Positions 28,071-37,526 of a stretch of 64,000 nt of DNA are shown here, in pieces. The DNA comes from Roseateles saccharophilus (GTDB lineage Bacteria > Pseudomonadota > Gammaproteobacteria > Burkholderiales > Burkholderiaceae_C), in the NCBI RefSeq assembly GCF_004342485.1, contig NZ_SMBU01000016.1, positions 36,146 to 100,145 of the forward strand. The letters run 5' to 3'. The position numbers and the translations under genes were made by a program. How positions within the stretch are numbered: the stretch's first letter is position 1; each line of letters opens with the position of its first letter. The notes beneath the pieces are model-generated. The model saw only the letters and a program-made list of their open reading frames with translations, made no database searches and was not told the origin of the DNA.

Positions 28071-29357
28071 GTGATCAAGACAGCGGGGCTCGATGCGCTG
28101 GCGCGACCCGATTCGGTCCCGGGAGGGGCGCGCGCTATGCTGCTGCTGGGCGCGATCGTGTTCGTCGTCGCGCTCGGCTACGGCGCCGGACTGCCGTTGC
28201 TGCAGCTCTATCTGCGCCAGTACCTTGGTGCTGCGACGCCATCCGCGCTCGCCTGGCATGTCGGCATACTGGGCGGCGTCTACACCTTCGCGCTGTTCCT
28301 GTTCGCGCCGTTGTGGGGTCGTCTGTCGGACCGGTACGGCCGCACCGCGGTGCTGGCCGCGGGCTTCGCCGCCTTCCTGGTGGGCGAGGCTGCCGCCGCG
28401 CTGGCGCCGAACCTGGGTGTCGTGTACGCGGCGCGCCTTCTGGCCGGCGCAGGCGCCGCCGCGATCGTGCCGACGGCCCAGGCGTACATCGCCGATGTCA
28501 GCACGCCGGTCGTGCGCAGCCGGCGTTTCGTGTTGCTCGGCAGCGCCTCCTTTGTCGGCTTCCTCGCCGGCCCGCCCTTTGGTAGCTGGATCGCCGGGCC
28601 GGTCATGGGCATGCCGGTCGGGCGCATGGCCGGGATGATCAACTGGCCCGCGCTCGGCGTAGCGCTGGGCGGCCTGCCGTTGCTGCTGCTCGCCCGCTGG
28701 GGTCTCGGCCGCGTGCGCGCCATGGCTTCGGGCGAGACGTCGCGGCAGGTGTCGCGCGAACGCCGGCGCTTCGTCCGTGCATCGATGGGCGTGGCGTTGC
28801 TGGCGTCGTTTGCGGTGGGCACGTTCGAGGTCGGGTTCACGCTGTTCGGCGGACAGACGCTGGGACTCGCCAGCGGCACGATGGCACTGATGTTCGTCAC
28901 CTGCAGTCTGGCGATGCTGGCGGCGCAATCCACCTTGCTGCTGCAAGAGGTGCGCCGCCGCATCAACCAGCGCTGGGTCGCAGCGGCGTTCGGTGCCGCG
29001 GCGCTCGCGTTGACTTTCACCTCCAGGGTGCCGGACGCCGCGGCCCTCGGCCTGCTGATCGCCGTGGTGTCCACCGGGGTCGGCATGATCGGGCCGGTCC
29101 TGTCGTACGAACTGCTCGAGCGCCACGATGCGGCGCGCGGTGCGCTACTCGGCGGGCAAGCGGCGGCCGGCAACCTCGGTCAGGCATTGGGCTCGGTCAG
29201 TGCGGGGCTGCTGTTCGCATGGCAGCCGGTGGCGCCGTTCTGGGCGGCGGCGCTGGTGCTGGTGCTGGGAGCCGGCGTCGCGCTGGCCTTTTGGGGGCCG
29301 GCGCGCGACGGAGAGATCGCTTCTGGCCTACGCAATCGGAGCGACGATGACGGCTGA
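28071..29357 (+). CDS. MFS transporter
   Basis: A 428-residue major-facilitator transporter with 12 predicted helices and motif A in the loop between TM2 and TM3 (GRLSDRYGRTAVL). A second partial repeat occurs in the C-terminal half. The start is a GTG 14 bases after the ATPase stop. Substrate unknown. A short degenerate copy of its YTFALFLF region seems to lie at 37473-37526. Confidence 0.82.
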   Translation: MIKTAGLDALARPDSVPGGARAMLLLGAIVFVVALGYGAGLPLLQLYLRQYLGAATPSALAWHVGILGGVYTFALFLFAPLWGRLSDRYGRTAVLAAGFAAFLVGEAAAALAPNLGVVYAARLLAGAGAAAIVPTAQAYIADVSTPVVRSRRFVLLGSASFVGFLAGPPFGSWIAGPVMGMPVGRMAGMINWPALGVALGGLPLLLLARWGLGRVRAMASGETSRQVSRERRRFVRASMGVALLASFAVGTFEVGFTLFGGQTLGLASGTMALMFVTCSLAMLAAQSTLLLQEVRRRINQRWVAAAFGAAALALTFTSRVPDAAALGLLIAVVSTGVGMIGPVLSYELLERHDAARGALLGGQAAAGNLGQALGSVSAGLLFAWQPVAPFWAAALVLVLGAGVALAFWGPARDGEIASGLRNRSDDDG

Positions 29358-29407
29358 CTCTCGATCGGACCGGGATGGTGGCTTAGGCTCGGCGCGCAGG
29401 AGCATGC

Positions 29408-30070
29408 ATGCCCGACAGCCGTGAAAGCCGCTACGTCCCGGCGCTTGGCTTCCACTGGCTGACACCGGCCTACGACGCCGTGGTCGCCGCGACGACGCGC
29501 GAGCGCCGCTTCAAACAGGCACTGATCGAACAGGCCGGTCTGGCGTCGGGCCAGCAGGTGCTGGACCTCGCCTGCGGCACCGGCACGCTCGCGATCCGGA
29601 TCAAGCAGCACCATCCGACCATCGATGTGGTCGGCATCGACGGCGACACGAACATCCTCTCGATCGCGCAGCGCAAGGCCAAGCGAGCGGGCGTCGCGAT
29701 CCGGTTCGACCATGGCCTGTCGTTCGGTCTTCCGTATGCCGACGCGCGCTTCGACCGCGTGTTCTGCAGCCTGTTCTTCCATCACCTGTCGTGGGATGAC
29801 AAGCAGCGCACCGCGCGGGAGATCCACCGCGTGCTGCGTCCCGGCGGCGAACTGCACGTGGCAGACTGGGGGCGTGCCAGCGGCCCTTTGATGCGGGCTG
29901 CCTTCGTGGCGATCCAGCTCCTCGACGGCTTCGCCAACACGCAGGACAACGTGGACGGGAGGCTGCTCGAGCTGTTCCGCGGCGCAGGCTTCACGGAAGT
30001 GTCGCAGCGGCAGACCTTCTCGACGGTCTTCGGCACGATGGCGTTGTACAGCGCGCTGAGGCGATCGTGA
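29408..30070 (+). CDS. Class I SAM-dependent methyltransferase
   Basis: A 220-residue methyltransferase. Motif I is VLDLACGTGTLAI, with the acidic loop VVGIDGD, motif FDRVFCSLFFHHL and HRVLRPGGELHVADWG. The sequence resembles UbiE-like or lipid/small-molecule methylases, but the substrate is not evident. Its stop overlaps the next gene's start. Expression with the MFS pump suggests modification or export of a small compound, an inference only. Confidence 0.85.
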   Translation: MPDSRESRYVPALGFHWLTPAYDAVVAATTRERRFKQALIEQAGLASGQQVLDLACGTGTLAIRIKQHHPTIDVVGIDGDTNILSIAQRKAKRAGVAIRFDHGLSFGLPYADARFDRVFCSLFFHHLSWDDKQRTAREIHRVLRPGGELHVADWGRASGPLMRAAFVAIQLLDGFANTQDNVDGRLLELFRGAGFTEVSQRQTFSTVFGTMALYSALRRS

Positions 30071-30648
30071 TGCGCTTCGTTGCAAGGGCGCTCGAGTTCG
30101 GCCACAACTCCGGAATACGGCGCTGGATCGGAGAGCTGTTCCCATTCGCCGACCGCTGGTGGTTCCCGCCGATCGCGGCGATCTTGTCGGCGGCAGCAAC
30201 GCTGAGCCTGACAGTGCCGGTCGGGCCGGTGCTGATCGCTGTGGTGGCGCTGAACCCGCGCCGCTGGCGGGCCGTTGTGTTGTGGGCGGTGCTGGGGAGC
30301 GCGGTTGCTGGTGCCCTCTTCACGCACCTGCTGGGTCACTTCGGCATGGCGTGGATGGATCGGCAACTGCCGCAACTCGCCAGCTCGAAACATTGGCACC
30401 TTCTCGTCGAGTGGACCGCCAACTATGGGTTTCTGACGCTGGCGGCTATCGCGGCCACACCGTTCGCACAAACGCCGGCGTTGATCCTCGGTGCGGTGCT
30501 CGGCATGCGGTGGCCATCGGTGTTCGGCGCGTTGCTCATCGGCAAGGCATTGAAGTACGCCGTCATCGGCGCAGCCACGGCGCGCGCCACTCGCGCTCCC
30601 ATCGTTTCGCTTGATGCCGATCAAGTGCGGGCGCACGTCGATGCCTAG
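30070..30648 (+). CDS. VTT/YqaA-like membrane protein
   Basis: A 192-residue membrane protein with five or so helices. The segment TLAAIAATPFAQTPALILGAVLGM and the following GKALKYAVIGA resemble the SNARE-associated/VTT domain of small DedA-like proteins such as YqaA. ATG at 30070 overlaps the methyltransferase stop (TGATG); a GTG one codon upstream is possible. Function probably concerns membrane lipid handling, as in the family, but is not established here. Confidence 0.65.
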   Translation: MRFVARALEFGHNSGIRRWIGELFPFADRWWFPPIAAILSAAATLSLTVPVGPVLIAVVALNPRRWRAVVLWAVLGSAVAGALFTHLLGHFGMAWMDRQLPQLASSKHWHLLVEWTANYGFLTLAAIAATPFAQTPALILGAVLGMRWPSVFGALLIGKALKYAVIGAATARATRAPIVSLDADQVRAHVDA

Positions 30649-30736
30649 CATCGCGACATGGCTCGCGCCTCCGCTTTCAGCGCCTTCCGGCCACACACCC
30701 CGTCTCACCAATACGAACCTCGACAGGAGAACCCCG

Positions 30737-31366
30737 ATGCGCAAGCTCATCATCACGCTGGCAGTCACCACACTGACGCTGTCCGGCTGCGGCTACAACA
30801 CCTTCCAGACCAACGACGAGCAAGTCAAGGCGAGTTGGTCCGAGGTCGTCAATCAGTACCAACGCCGCGCAGACCTGGTCCCCAACCTCGTCAACACCGT
30901 CAAGGGCGAAGCGAACTTCGAGCAGAGCACCCTGACCAAGGTGATCGAAGCGCGCTCGAAGGCGACGTCGATCCAGGCGACGCCGGAATTGGTCAACGAC
31001 CCCGCGGCCTTCCAGAAATTCCAGGCTGCCCAAGGTGAATTGACGGGCGCGTTGTCGCGTTTGATGGCCGTCTCGGAGAACTATCCGAACCTGCGGGCCA
31101 ACCAGGGCTTTCGGGATCTGTCGGCGCAGTTGGAAGGGACCGAGAACCGCATCACGGTGGCTCGCAACCGCTACATCAAGTCGGTGCAGGACTACAACGT
31201 GACGGTGCGGACGTTCCCCTCCAATCTGACGGCGATGGTGTTTAGCTACAAGGAAAAGCCGAACTTCACCGTCGACAACGAAAAGGAAATCTCCAAGCCG
31301 CCCGTCGTCGGTTTTGACACGACGCCGGCCCCGTCGAATGGCAGTGCTTCGGGAGCGGCCCGGTGA
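30737..31366 (+). CDS. lemA: LemA family lipoprotein
   Basis: A 209-residue LemA protein with a lipoprotein signal (LTLSGCGYNTF, lipobox Cys near residue 17) and the family repeats SWSEVVNQYQRRADLVPNLV and LEGTENRITVARNRYIKSV. LemA proteins form coiled-coil assemblies at the envelope and are usually paired with TPM proteins, as here. Start: ATG at 30737 after AGGAGA. It overlaps the next gene by ATGA-type coupling (4 bases). Confidence 0.9.
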   Translation: MRKLIITLAVTTLTLSGCGYNTFQTNDEQVKASWSEVVNQYQRRADLVPNLVNTVKGEANFEQSTLTKVIEARSKATSIQATPELVNDPAAFQKFQAAQGELTGALSRLMAVSENYPNLRANQGFRDLSAQLEGTENRITVARNRYIKSVQDYNVTVRTFPSNLTAMVFSYKEKPNFTVDNEKEISKPPVVGFDTTPAPSNGSASGAAR

Positions 31367-32226
31367 CGGCAAGAGATGGCGCAAGGCGGACGGCCAGGGC
31401 GCTGCTGTCTGCAGCAGCGCTCTGCTGGTCTGTCTTCGCTGCAGCGCAGGTGCCGGTGCCGCCCCTGACGGGGCATGTCACCGACCAGACCGCCACACTC
31501 AGCGCGGAGCAGAAGGCCACCTTGGAGCAGTCGCTGACGGCCTTCGAAGCCAGGAAGGGAAGCCAACTCGCGGTGCTGATGGTGGCCTCGACGGCACCGG
31601 AAGCCATCGAGCCGTTCGCCTTGCGTGTGGCCGAACAATGGAAGCTCGGCCGGAAAAGGGTCGACGACGGCGCCATCTTGGTGGTCGCCAAGAATGACCG
31701 CGCGCTACGCATCGAGGTGGGATACGGCCTGGAAGGCGTGCTCACGGACCTCACCAGCAAACGCATCATCAGCGAAGTCGTCGTGCCGCGATTCAAGAGC
31801 CAGGACTTCTATGGTGGCATCACGGCGGGGGTCGACCAAATCATGCGCGTCGTCGACGGTGAGCCTCTGCCGGAGCCGAGCAGGACGTCCTCAGAGAACC
31901 TCGGAGACGTTCGCCAATACGTCCCGATCCTGTTCATCCTCGCCGTCGTCGTAGGCGGCGTGCTTCGCTCCGCTCTGGGAAAGGTGCCCGGCGCGCTGGT
32001 CACGGGCGGCGCTGTCGCAGTGATCGCATGGTTCATTGCGGGCGCCGTGTCGATGGCGTTGGCCGCTGGCGCGATCGCATTGTTCGTCACCCTGCTGGGT
32101 ATCGGTACTGGTCGACATGGATACGGCGGCTACTACGGGGGAATGGGTCGGGGCGGGTCCGGTGGCGGCGGCTTCAGCGGCGGTGGCGGCGGCTTCGGTG
32201 GCGGCGGTGCGTCGGGGAGGTGGTAA
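31363..32226 (+). CDS. TPM domain membrane protein (YgcG family)
   Basis: A 287-residue protein: signal/anchor, an extracytoplasmic TPM domain (HVTDQTATLSAEQKATLEQS, LVVAKNDRALRIEVGYG), transmembrane helices around residues 185-245, and a Gly/Ser-rich tail with repeated GGG-x-G units. TPM domains occur in envelope-stress and photosystem-assembly proteins and may have phosphatase activity. Together with LemA and the following TPM protein it forms a common three-gene module. Confidence 0.87.
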   Translation: MTARDGARRTARALLSAAALCWSVFAAAQVPVPPLTGHVTDQTATLSAEQKATLEQSLTAFEARKGSQLAVLMVASTAPEAIEPFALRVAEQWKLGRKRVDDGAILVVAKNDRALRIEVGYGLEGVLTDLTSKRIISEVVVPRFKSQDFYGGITAGVDQIMRVVDGEPLPEPSRTSSENLGDVRQYVPILFILAVVVGGVLRSALGKVPGALVTGGAVAVIAWFIAGAVSMALAAGAIALFVTLLGIGTGRHGYGGYYGGMGRGGSGGGGFSGGGGGFGGGGASGRW

Positions 32227-32228
32227 TC

Positions 32229-32729
32229 ATGAACATCAAACGCATCGCGAAGCACCTGACAACGTCTCACGCGCAGGTCAGGCGGGCCTTTCCTCCTAGC
32301 ACCCTGGCCGCGATCGAGAAAGCCATCAAGGCGAGCGAAGCCGCCCATGCCGGAGAAGTCCGGTTCGCGGTCGAGGGTGCATTGGACGGCGCGCCGCTGT
32401 TCAAGGGGCAGCCGGCCAGGGAGCGCGCGATCGACGTGTTCTCGCAGCTGCGCATCTGGGATACCCAGCACAACAACGGCTTGCTGATCTACCTGCTGCT
32501 CGCCGATCGGGCGGTGGAGATCGTGGCCGATCGTGGGATTCATGCGAAGGTGAACCCGCACGAATGGAGCAAGGTTTGCCGCAACATGGAAGCTGCCTTC
32601 CAGCAATCGAATTTTGAGGGCGGTGTGATCGATGGTGTGCAGGCAGTGACAAGGCATCTGGTTGAACACTTTCCTGCCGACGGCGGCCGGATTGCGAACG
32701 AACTGCCAGACAGGCCGGTGGTGTTGTGA
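32229..32729 (+). CDS. TPM domain protein (soluble)
   Basis: A 166-residue protein with a TPM-type domain (AGEVRFAVEGALDGAPL, QHNNGLLIYLLLADRAVEIVAD). It lacks a signal peptide and membrane anchor, so it is the cytosolic member of the LemA-TPM module. It starts 2 bases after the previous stop; the longer upstream frame reads the Gly-rich tail of that gene and is rejected. Confidence 0.82.
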   Translation: MNIKRIAKHLTTSHAQVRRAFPPSTLAAIEKAIKASEAAHAGEVRFAVEGALDGAPLFKGQPARERAIDVFSQLRIWDTQHNNGLLIYLLLADRAVEIVADRGIHAKVNPHEWSKVCRNMEAAFQQSNFEGGVIDGVQAVTRHLVEHFPADGGRIANELPDRPVVL

Positions 32730-32858
32730 TGACACCGACGCAATCAAGCGATGGCCGCTCCGCCTGCCTGGATGGGCCGCGTGGCGTGTGGAGCTTCGAC
32801 CCATAACGGCGAGCTGAATCGGCGTCCCGACTCGATCTCTCAATGCGAAGGAACCCAA

Positions 32859-33452
32859 ATGCAACACAAGACTGAACAAAGCAACGCGGTGGTCGCCGTC
32901 TTCAAGCGTCACCAGGATGCCGAGGACGCGATACGCAAACTCGCCGGTGACGGCTTCGACATGACGCAGTTCAGCATCGTCGGACAAGGCTTCCACTCCG
33001 AAGAGAAGGTGGTCGGTTTCTACAACACCGGGGACCGGATCAAGTTCTGGGGTAAGAACGGCGCCTTTTGGGGAGGCCTGTGGAGCCTGTTCTTCGGGGG
33101 CATATTTCTCACCATCCCTGTGATCGGACCGGTCATGGTGCTCGGCCACCTGGCCGCCATGGTCGTTGCCGCTGTCGAGGGCGCGGTTCTGGTCGGTGGG
33201 CTCAGCGCCTTGGGCGCGGCGCTCTACAGCATCGGCATCCCGAAAGACAGCGTGATCCAGTACGAGGAAGCCGTCAAGACGGATGGCTTCCTCGTGATCG
33301 GACACGGATCCACCGACGAGATGGCGAAGGCTCGAGCGGTCCTCGAGGCGAGCAACCCGAAGCGCATCGATCTGCACGAAGACATCAAGGCGCCAGCTTC
33401 CGATGACCGGCAGTCCGCGGCCATGACTGGGGGGGCACCTGCTTGCCACTGA
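32859..33452 (+). CDS. YflT/general stress protein 17M-like membrane protein
   Basis: A 197-residue protein. The N-terminal ~60 residues match the heat-induced YflT/stress-17M pattern (AVVAVFKRHQDAEDAIRKLA, DMTQFSIVGQGF). Two glycine-rich helices follow (FWGGLWSLFFGGIFLTIPV; LGHLAAMVVAAVEGAVLVGG), then a cytosolic repeat of the first domain. Start: ATG at 32859 after GAAGGAA. Function in stress response is inferred from the family. Confidence 0.72.
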   Translation: MQHKTEQSNAVVAVFKRHQDAEDAIRKLAGDGFDMTQFSIVGQGFHSEEKVVGFYNTGDRIKFWGKNGAFWGGLWSLFFGGIFLTIPVIGPVMVLGHLAAMVVAAVEGAVLVGGLSALGAALYSIGIPKDSVIQYEEAVKTDGFLVIGHGSTDEMAKARAVLEASNPKRIDLHEDIKAPASDDRQSAAMTGGAPACH

Positions 33453-33520
33453 CATCGGCGGCGCCGGACTGGGCGAACGAACTCAGCCATTCACCTCCGC
33501 TGCTGTAGCCAGCACCGCAA

Positions 33521-34812
33521 ATGGCGTTCACCGGGTTCCACCTGCTCGCGCTCGGCGCGTTGCTTGTTCTCGCGACACTGCTGTTGGCGGTTCTGTTCGA
33601 GCCCGCGCTGCCTTACACGGTCCATGGTCCATTGCCCGAGTGCGACGGCCACGAATCGCGCGGCTTGATCGCCGCGCTGGTCGACGTGCCGGTCATGGAC
33701 TGCGCACAGGCCCAGGTGCTGGACAATGGCCGCAGCGTCTATGCGCAGGAGCTGGCAGCGATTCGGCAGGCGCGGCACAGCGTCCATCTCGAAGCGTATG
33801 TGTTCCACCGCAGCGCCGTTGCCGAGCGCTTCCTGGAGGCGCTCGAGGAACGTGCGCGGGCCGGCGTCAGGGTGCGTATGGTGATCGACGCGATCGGATC
33901 GCTGTTGACCCCTGACACCTACTTCCGCCGTCTGCGCGACGCCGGCGGCCAGGTGATGTGGTACCAGCCCGTGCGCTGGTCCACGCTCAAGCGCTTCAAC
34001 AACCGCACCCACCGCGAACTGCTCGTGATTGACGGCGAGACCGCCTTCGTCGGCGGCGCCGGCGTGGCCGCGTGGTGGGACGACGGGGGCGCCGCGGGCG
34101 TGCCGTGGCGCGATACCGTCGTGTGCGTGCGCGGCCCGCTCGCCTCGGCACTGCAAACTTCCTTCGCCGAGAACTGGCTCGAGAGCAAGGGCGAGATGCT
34201 GGCGCAGTCGGAGGACTTCCCGTTCTGCCGCGCGGGCCCCGACGCGCCGGCGACGGCCGTCGCGAAAGGACTGGTCGTCACGAGCGCGCCCTCCGCTGGC
34301 AAGGCCACACGCGCGCGCATGCTGTTCCAACTGCTGATCGCTTCCGCACGCTCGTCGATCAAGATAAGCTCGCGTACTTTCTACCCGACCGCAGCATGAT
34401 GCGCGAACTTGCGCAAGCGGTGGCGCGTGGCGTCGACGTGCAAGTGATTGTTCCGGGCGTTCTCAACAACCACCCGATCGCGCGCCGCGCCAGCCGGCGC
34501 CGCTACGGTGCACTGCTGCGGGCCGGCGTGAGCCTGCACGAGTACCAGGGTGCGATGATGCACGCCAAGATACTCATCGTCGATCGCGTTTGGTCGGTGT
34601 TGGGCTCGACCAACTTCGACAACCGGTCCTTCGGCCTCAACGACGAGGTGAACCTGGCGGTGCAGGGTCACGCGCTCGCGTCGCGCCTGGAAAGCGACTT
34701 CGCGGCCGACCTGGCACGGTGTGAGCGCGTGACCGAACCCCAGTGGCGGCGCCGGCCGGCCGCCGAACGCGTGCTGGCGGCACTCGGGGCGCTTTTGGAG
34801 CGGCACCAGTGA
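33521..34812 (+). pseudogene. clsB: Cardiolipin synthase-like (ClsB) gene with frameshift
   Basis: Two PLD-type domains of a cardiolipin synthase are present in adjacent frames. Frame 1 has an N-terminal helix and the first catalytic motif (RTHRELLVIDGE, an HxK-like site with Arg/Glu substitution); it ends shortly after RSSIKISS at 34396-34399. Frame 2 continues with YFLPDRSMMRELAQAVARG and the second HKD motif (HAKILIVDRVWSVLGSTNFD). One missing base around 34372-34374 (CGCG where CGCCG would restore ISSPYFLPD) joins them. It is either a real inactivating deletion or a sequencing error. Full length would be about 430 residues, normal for ClsB. Confidence 0.75.
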
Positions 34813-34998
34813 ACGCAGCATTGAGCGGCGTCAAGTCGCGTTGCTGGCGGCAGCCTACGCCAGACCTGGCTGCGCACTTGCCTGCCGACGGCCCGGCGCG
34901 AAACGAGGCCAGCGGCGCGCGCAATGAGTGGCACGACCACGGCCAGCTTGTTCAAACAGGTAGAGGCGTACGTCACCGAGTACCTGGGATGGGTGCGT

Positions 34999-36270
34999 CT
35001 ACAAGGCCGACGTGACGAGGGCCGCAACGCTGCCCGTCAGCGCGACGATCCCGAATGACGCGGCAACCCGGATGCCAATAGCGCGGCTGCCAAGGGTCCA
35101 TGCAATGCCGGCCTTCATCACGAGGTTGCTCGCCGCAGCGATCACCGCCGCCAGGGCGGTCGCGCTGGCAGCGAGCTCGCCATCGGCGTTCATGCGCATC
35201 AGCGAGATGACGATCGCGTCCACATCAGCGAGGCCCGACAGTGCAGCCAGCCCATATAGCCCTGCGGCGCCCAAGGCGTCGTTCGCAGCACGCGTAAAGA
35301 CCGCCACGGCCGCCAGCAGGGCCCCGAAGGCGAGCGCGGAGCGCAGATCGAACAACGATCCCTCGGTGCTCGCAGCGCCGTCGGGCGCTTCTTCGCTAGC
35401 GTGCCGTCGCCAGTGCCAAGCCGCCGCGGCGAAGGAGGCCAGCGCCATGACCACCAGAATGCCGCCCAGTCTCGCGAGCAAGGCGGGCTGCAGGGCCGCG
35501 ACGAGCACCGCCATGCGGACGAACATCACGCCGCAGGCGGCGAGGATGGCTGCACTTAGCGTCGCGGCGGCGTCGGGATGCGGGCGGCCCCGGCGTGCCA
35601 ACGCGACCGTGGCGGCCGTCGATGAGGCCAGGCCGCCCAACAGGCCGCTCAACAGCAAGCCGCGCTGCGGGCCGGACAGCCGCATCGCGACGTGGCCCAC
35701 GAGCGACAGGCTTGCGACGAGCACCACTGCCCACCAGAGCCGGTAGGGGTTGACGGCGTCAAACGGACCGAAGCCGCGATCGGGCAGGACCGGCAAGATA
35801 ACCAGCGACAGCACGAGCAGTTGCAGCACCGCGGTTAGTTCGCGCGGTTCGACCAGGCGAAGCCAGCGATGCAGCACGGGCTTCAGGTCGAGAAGCAGGG
35901 CAACGACGACGGCGGTGGCGATCGCGGCGACGGCTTCCCCTTGCGCGGCGAGGGCGCCGAGCGCCAGGGTCAGCATCGCCGCCACCGCGGTCGTGACGCT
36001 CACGCTGCCCGACACCTTGGCTCCCGCGGCATAGGAAACGGCGAGCAGCGCCGCCAGACCGGCAAGTGCCACGGCCAGTGCCCACGGGCCGGCCCATACG
36101 CTGAGCATCGCCGCGACGCCGCCCATCAAGCCGACGAGCGCGAAGGTGCGAAGGCCCGCGACGCGCCCGCCCTCGGCAAGTTCCCGATCGCGCCAGCCAC
36201 GCTCCGTGCCGACCAGCAAACCAACCGCCAGAGCGGCGCCGAGGGCCCGCAGCGTTTCGAGCGAATCCAT
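34999..36270 (-). CDS. MgtC/SapB-like N-domain with DUF4010 membrane protein
   Basis: A 423-residue polytopic membrane protein with about 11 helices. The N-terminal part (GAALAVGLLVGTERGW, GLRTFALVGLMGGVAAML) matches the MgtC-like domain, and the C-terminal half (LLSGLLGGLASSTAATVAL, ALSGLADVDAIVISL) matches DUF4010. Start: ATG at 36270 after GCAGGGCG, which excludes the first 17 codons of the longest frame. Likely role: metal or magnesium homeostasis; the substrate is not determined. Confidence 0.82.
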   Translation of the reverse strand: MDSLETLRALGAALAVGLLVGTERGWRDRELAEGGRVAGLRTFALVGLMGGVAAMLSVWAGPWALAVALAGLAALLAVSYAAGAKVSGSVSVTTAVAAMLTLALGALAAQGEAVAAIATAVVVALLLDLKPVLHRWLRLVEPRELTAVLQLLVLSLVILPVLPDRGFGPFDAVNPYRLWWAVVLVASLSLVGHVAMRLSGPQRGLLLSGLLGGLASSTAATVALARRGRPHPDAAATLSAAILAACGVMFVRMAVLVAALQPALLARLGGILVVMALASFAAAAWHWRRHASEEAPDGAASTEGSLFDLRSALAFGALLAAVAVFTRAANDALGAAGLYGLAALSGLADVDAIVISLMRMNADGELAASATALAAVIAAASNLVMKAGIAWTLGSRAIGIRVAASFGIVALTGSVAALVTSAL

Positions 36271-36438
36271 TGTCGCGCCCTGCAAAGTGATGTGTCCTTT
36301 TTCCCTTGTATCGGGACGCATCTTGGACGGGCAGCACGCTGCTGCGGTTGATGCGTGTCAAGTCCGGACGGTGAGCGGGCTTCTAGCCGCGTCACGAGGC
36401 CCTGGGCGGCTGGCACGCGATGGACGGGAACCGCACCG

Positions 36439-37245
36439 TCACACGGCAAGCAAGCCGGTCTCCAGCGCGTCGCCCGCATAGCGAAACACCACGCGCTCGT
36501 CCGGAACGATGAGCTTTCTTGCCTTCGGCTTGTAGTGCACACGGGACAGCACGTCCTTGATGAGGTTGATGCGCGCGTCGACCTTGTCGTCGGCACGCAC
36601 GATCGTCCAAGGGGCCTCTTCGGTGTGGCTCGCCTCCAACATCGCGTCGCGCGCCTTCGTGTACTCGTCCCACAGGCCGGGCGCGGCCCGGTCAATCGGG
36701 CTCAGCTTCCACTGTTTGAGCGGGTTCGTCTTTCGCTCGGCGAGCCGGCTCTTTTGCTCGCCCCGGCTGATGTCGAGGTAATACTTGAGAAGCTGGATCC
36801 CAGCCCGCTGCAGCATCTGCTCGAAGGCAGGCACGGAAACCAGGAACTCCTTGTATTCATCCTTGGTGCAGAAGTCCATCACCCGCTCGACGCCGGCGCG
36901 GTTGTACCAGCTGCGGTTGAACAGAACGATCTCGCCGGTCGCGGGCAGGTGCGGCGTCCAGCGTTGGAAGTACCAGGAGGCGCGGTCCCGGTCGCTGGGC
37001 TTGCCGAGCGCGACCACCCGCGTCTCGCGCGGGCTCAGGTGCTCGACGATGCGCTTGATCGTGCCGTCCTTGCCAGCTGCGTCGCGGCCCTCGAGGAGGA
37101 TCAGAACCTTCTCGTTGCACTCGATCAAGTGGCTTTGCAGCTTGACCAGCTCGACCTGGAGGCGCTTGAGCGTCTGTCGGCGCGTGCCGTTGCCGACCTG
37201 CGCTTGAAGGGCGGGAGCCGGTTGCGGCTGGGTGGGGCGTGTCAT
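36439..37245 (-). CDS. ppk2: Polyphosphate kinase 2 family protein
   Basis: A 268-residue PPK2, paralogue of the product at 12529, sharing EGRDAAGKDGTIKRIVEHL, PRETRVVALGKPSDRD, FNRSWYNRAGVERVMDF and NPLKQWKLSPID. Start: ATG at 37245 after CGGAGC; the first 77 codons of the longer frame cross the promoter region and are rejected. A perfect FNR/ANR-type box lies 88 bases upstream of the start, suggesting low-oxygen induction of polyphosphate use. Confidence 0.92.
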   Translation of the reverse strand: MTRPTQPQPAPALQAQVGNGTRRQTLKRLQVELVKLQSHLIECNEKVLILLEGRDAAGKDGTIKRIVEHLSPRETRVVALGKPSDRDRASWYFQRWTPHLPATGEIVLFNRSWYNRAGVERVMDFCTKDEYKEFLVSVPAFEQMLQRAGIQLLKYYLDISRGEQKSRLAERKTNPLKQWKLSPIDRAAPGLWDEYTKARDAMLEASHTEEAPWTIVRADDKVDARINLIKDVLSRVHYKPKARKLIVPDERVVFRYAGDALETGLLAV

Positions 37246-37332
37246 CGGGTGCTCCGTCTTGTTTGGAAGTGATGGCGGGGTGGCTTGGGCCCGTTTCGTG
37301 GCCGAGCATAGGAAGGTCACCCGGCCAGCCTG

Positions 37333-37346
37333 TTGATGGAAATCAA
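37333..37346 (-). promoter_or_regulatory. FNR/ANR-type operator upstream of the second ppk2
   Basis: TTGATGGAAATCAA is a perfect TTGAT-N4-ATCAA site. Its centre is about 95 bases upstream of the ppk2 start, which leaves room for a promoter with the box near -41.5. Confidence 0.7.
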
Positions 37347-37472
37347 GTGGCGCTCGCGTTCCTCCGGTTCCGTACATGCGCTTCGTCATGTCGCCCGCTG
37401 CCTTGCGTCTTGATCTGCCCCGCTTTGTAGGAACAGTCTGGGCAAAACGCCTCCTCGATTGCCCGGTGCGAT

Positions 37473-37526
37473 GCACGACACGTCGGGGTGCTCGCGGGGC
37501 TGTACACGTTCACGCTGTGGGCGTGG
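37473..37526 (+). pseudogene. Short MFS transporter remnant
   Basis: Eighteen codons read ARHVGVLAGLYTFTLWAW, similar to AWHVGILGGVYTFALFLF in the MFS gene at 28071. The similarity stops abruptly on both sides. It may be a relic of a second transporter copy; chance similarity in hydrophobic sequence is possible. Confidence 0.35.

Noticed and set aside
34924..35055. Small frame MSGTTTASLFKQ... after the cls-like gene
   Set aside because: 44 codons, no ribosome site, and its 3' half overlaps the opposite-strand DUF4010 gene.
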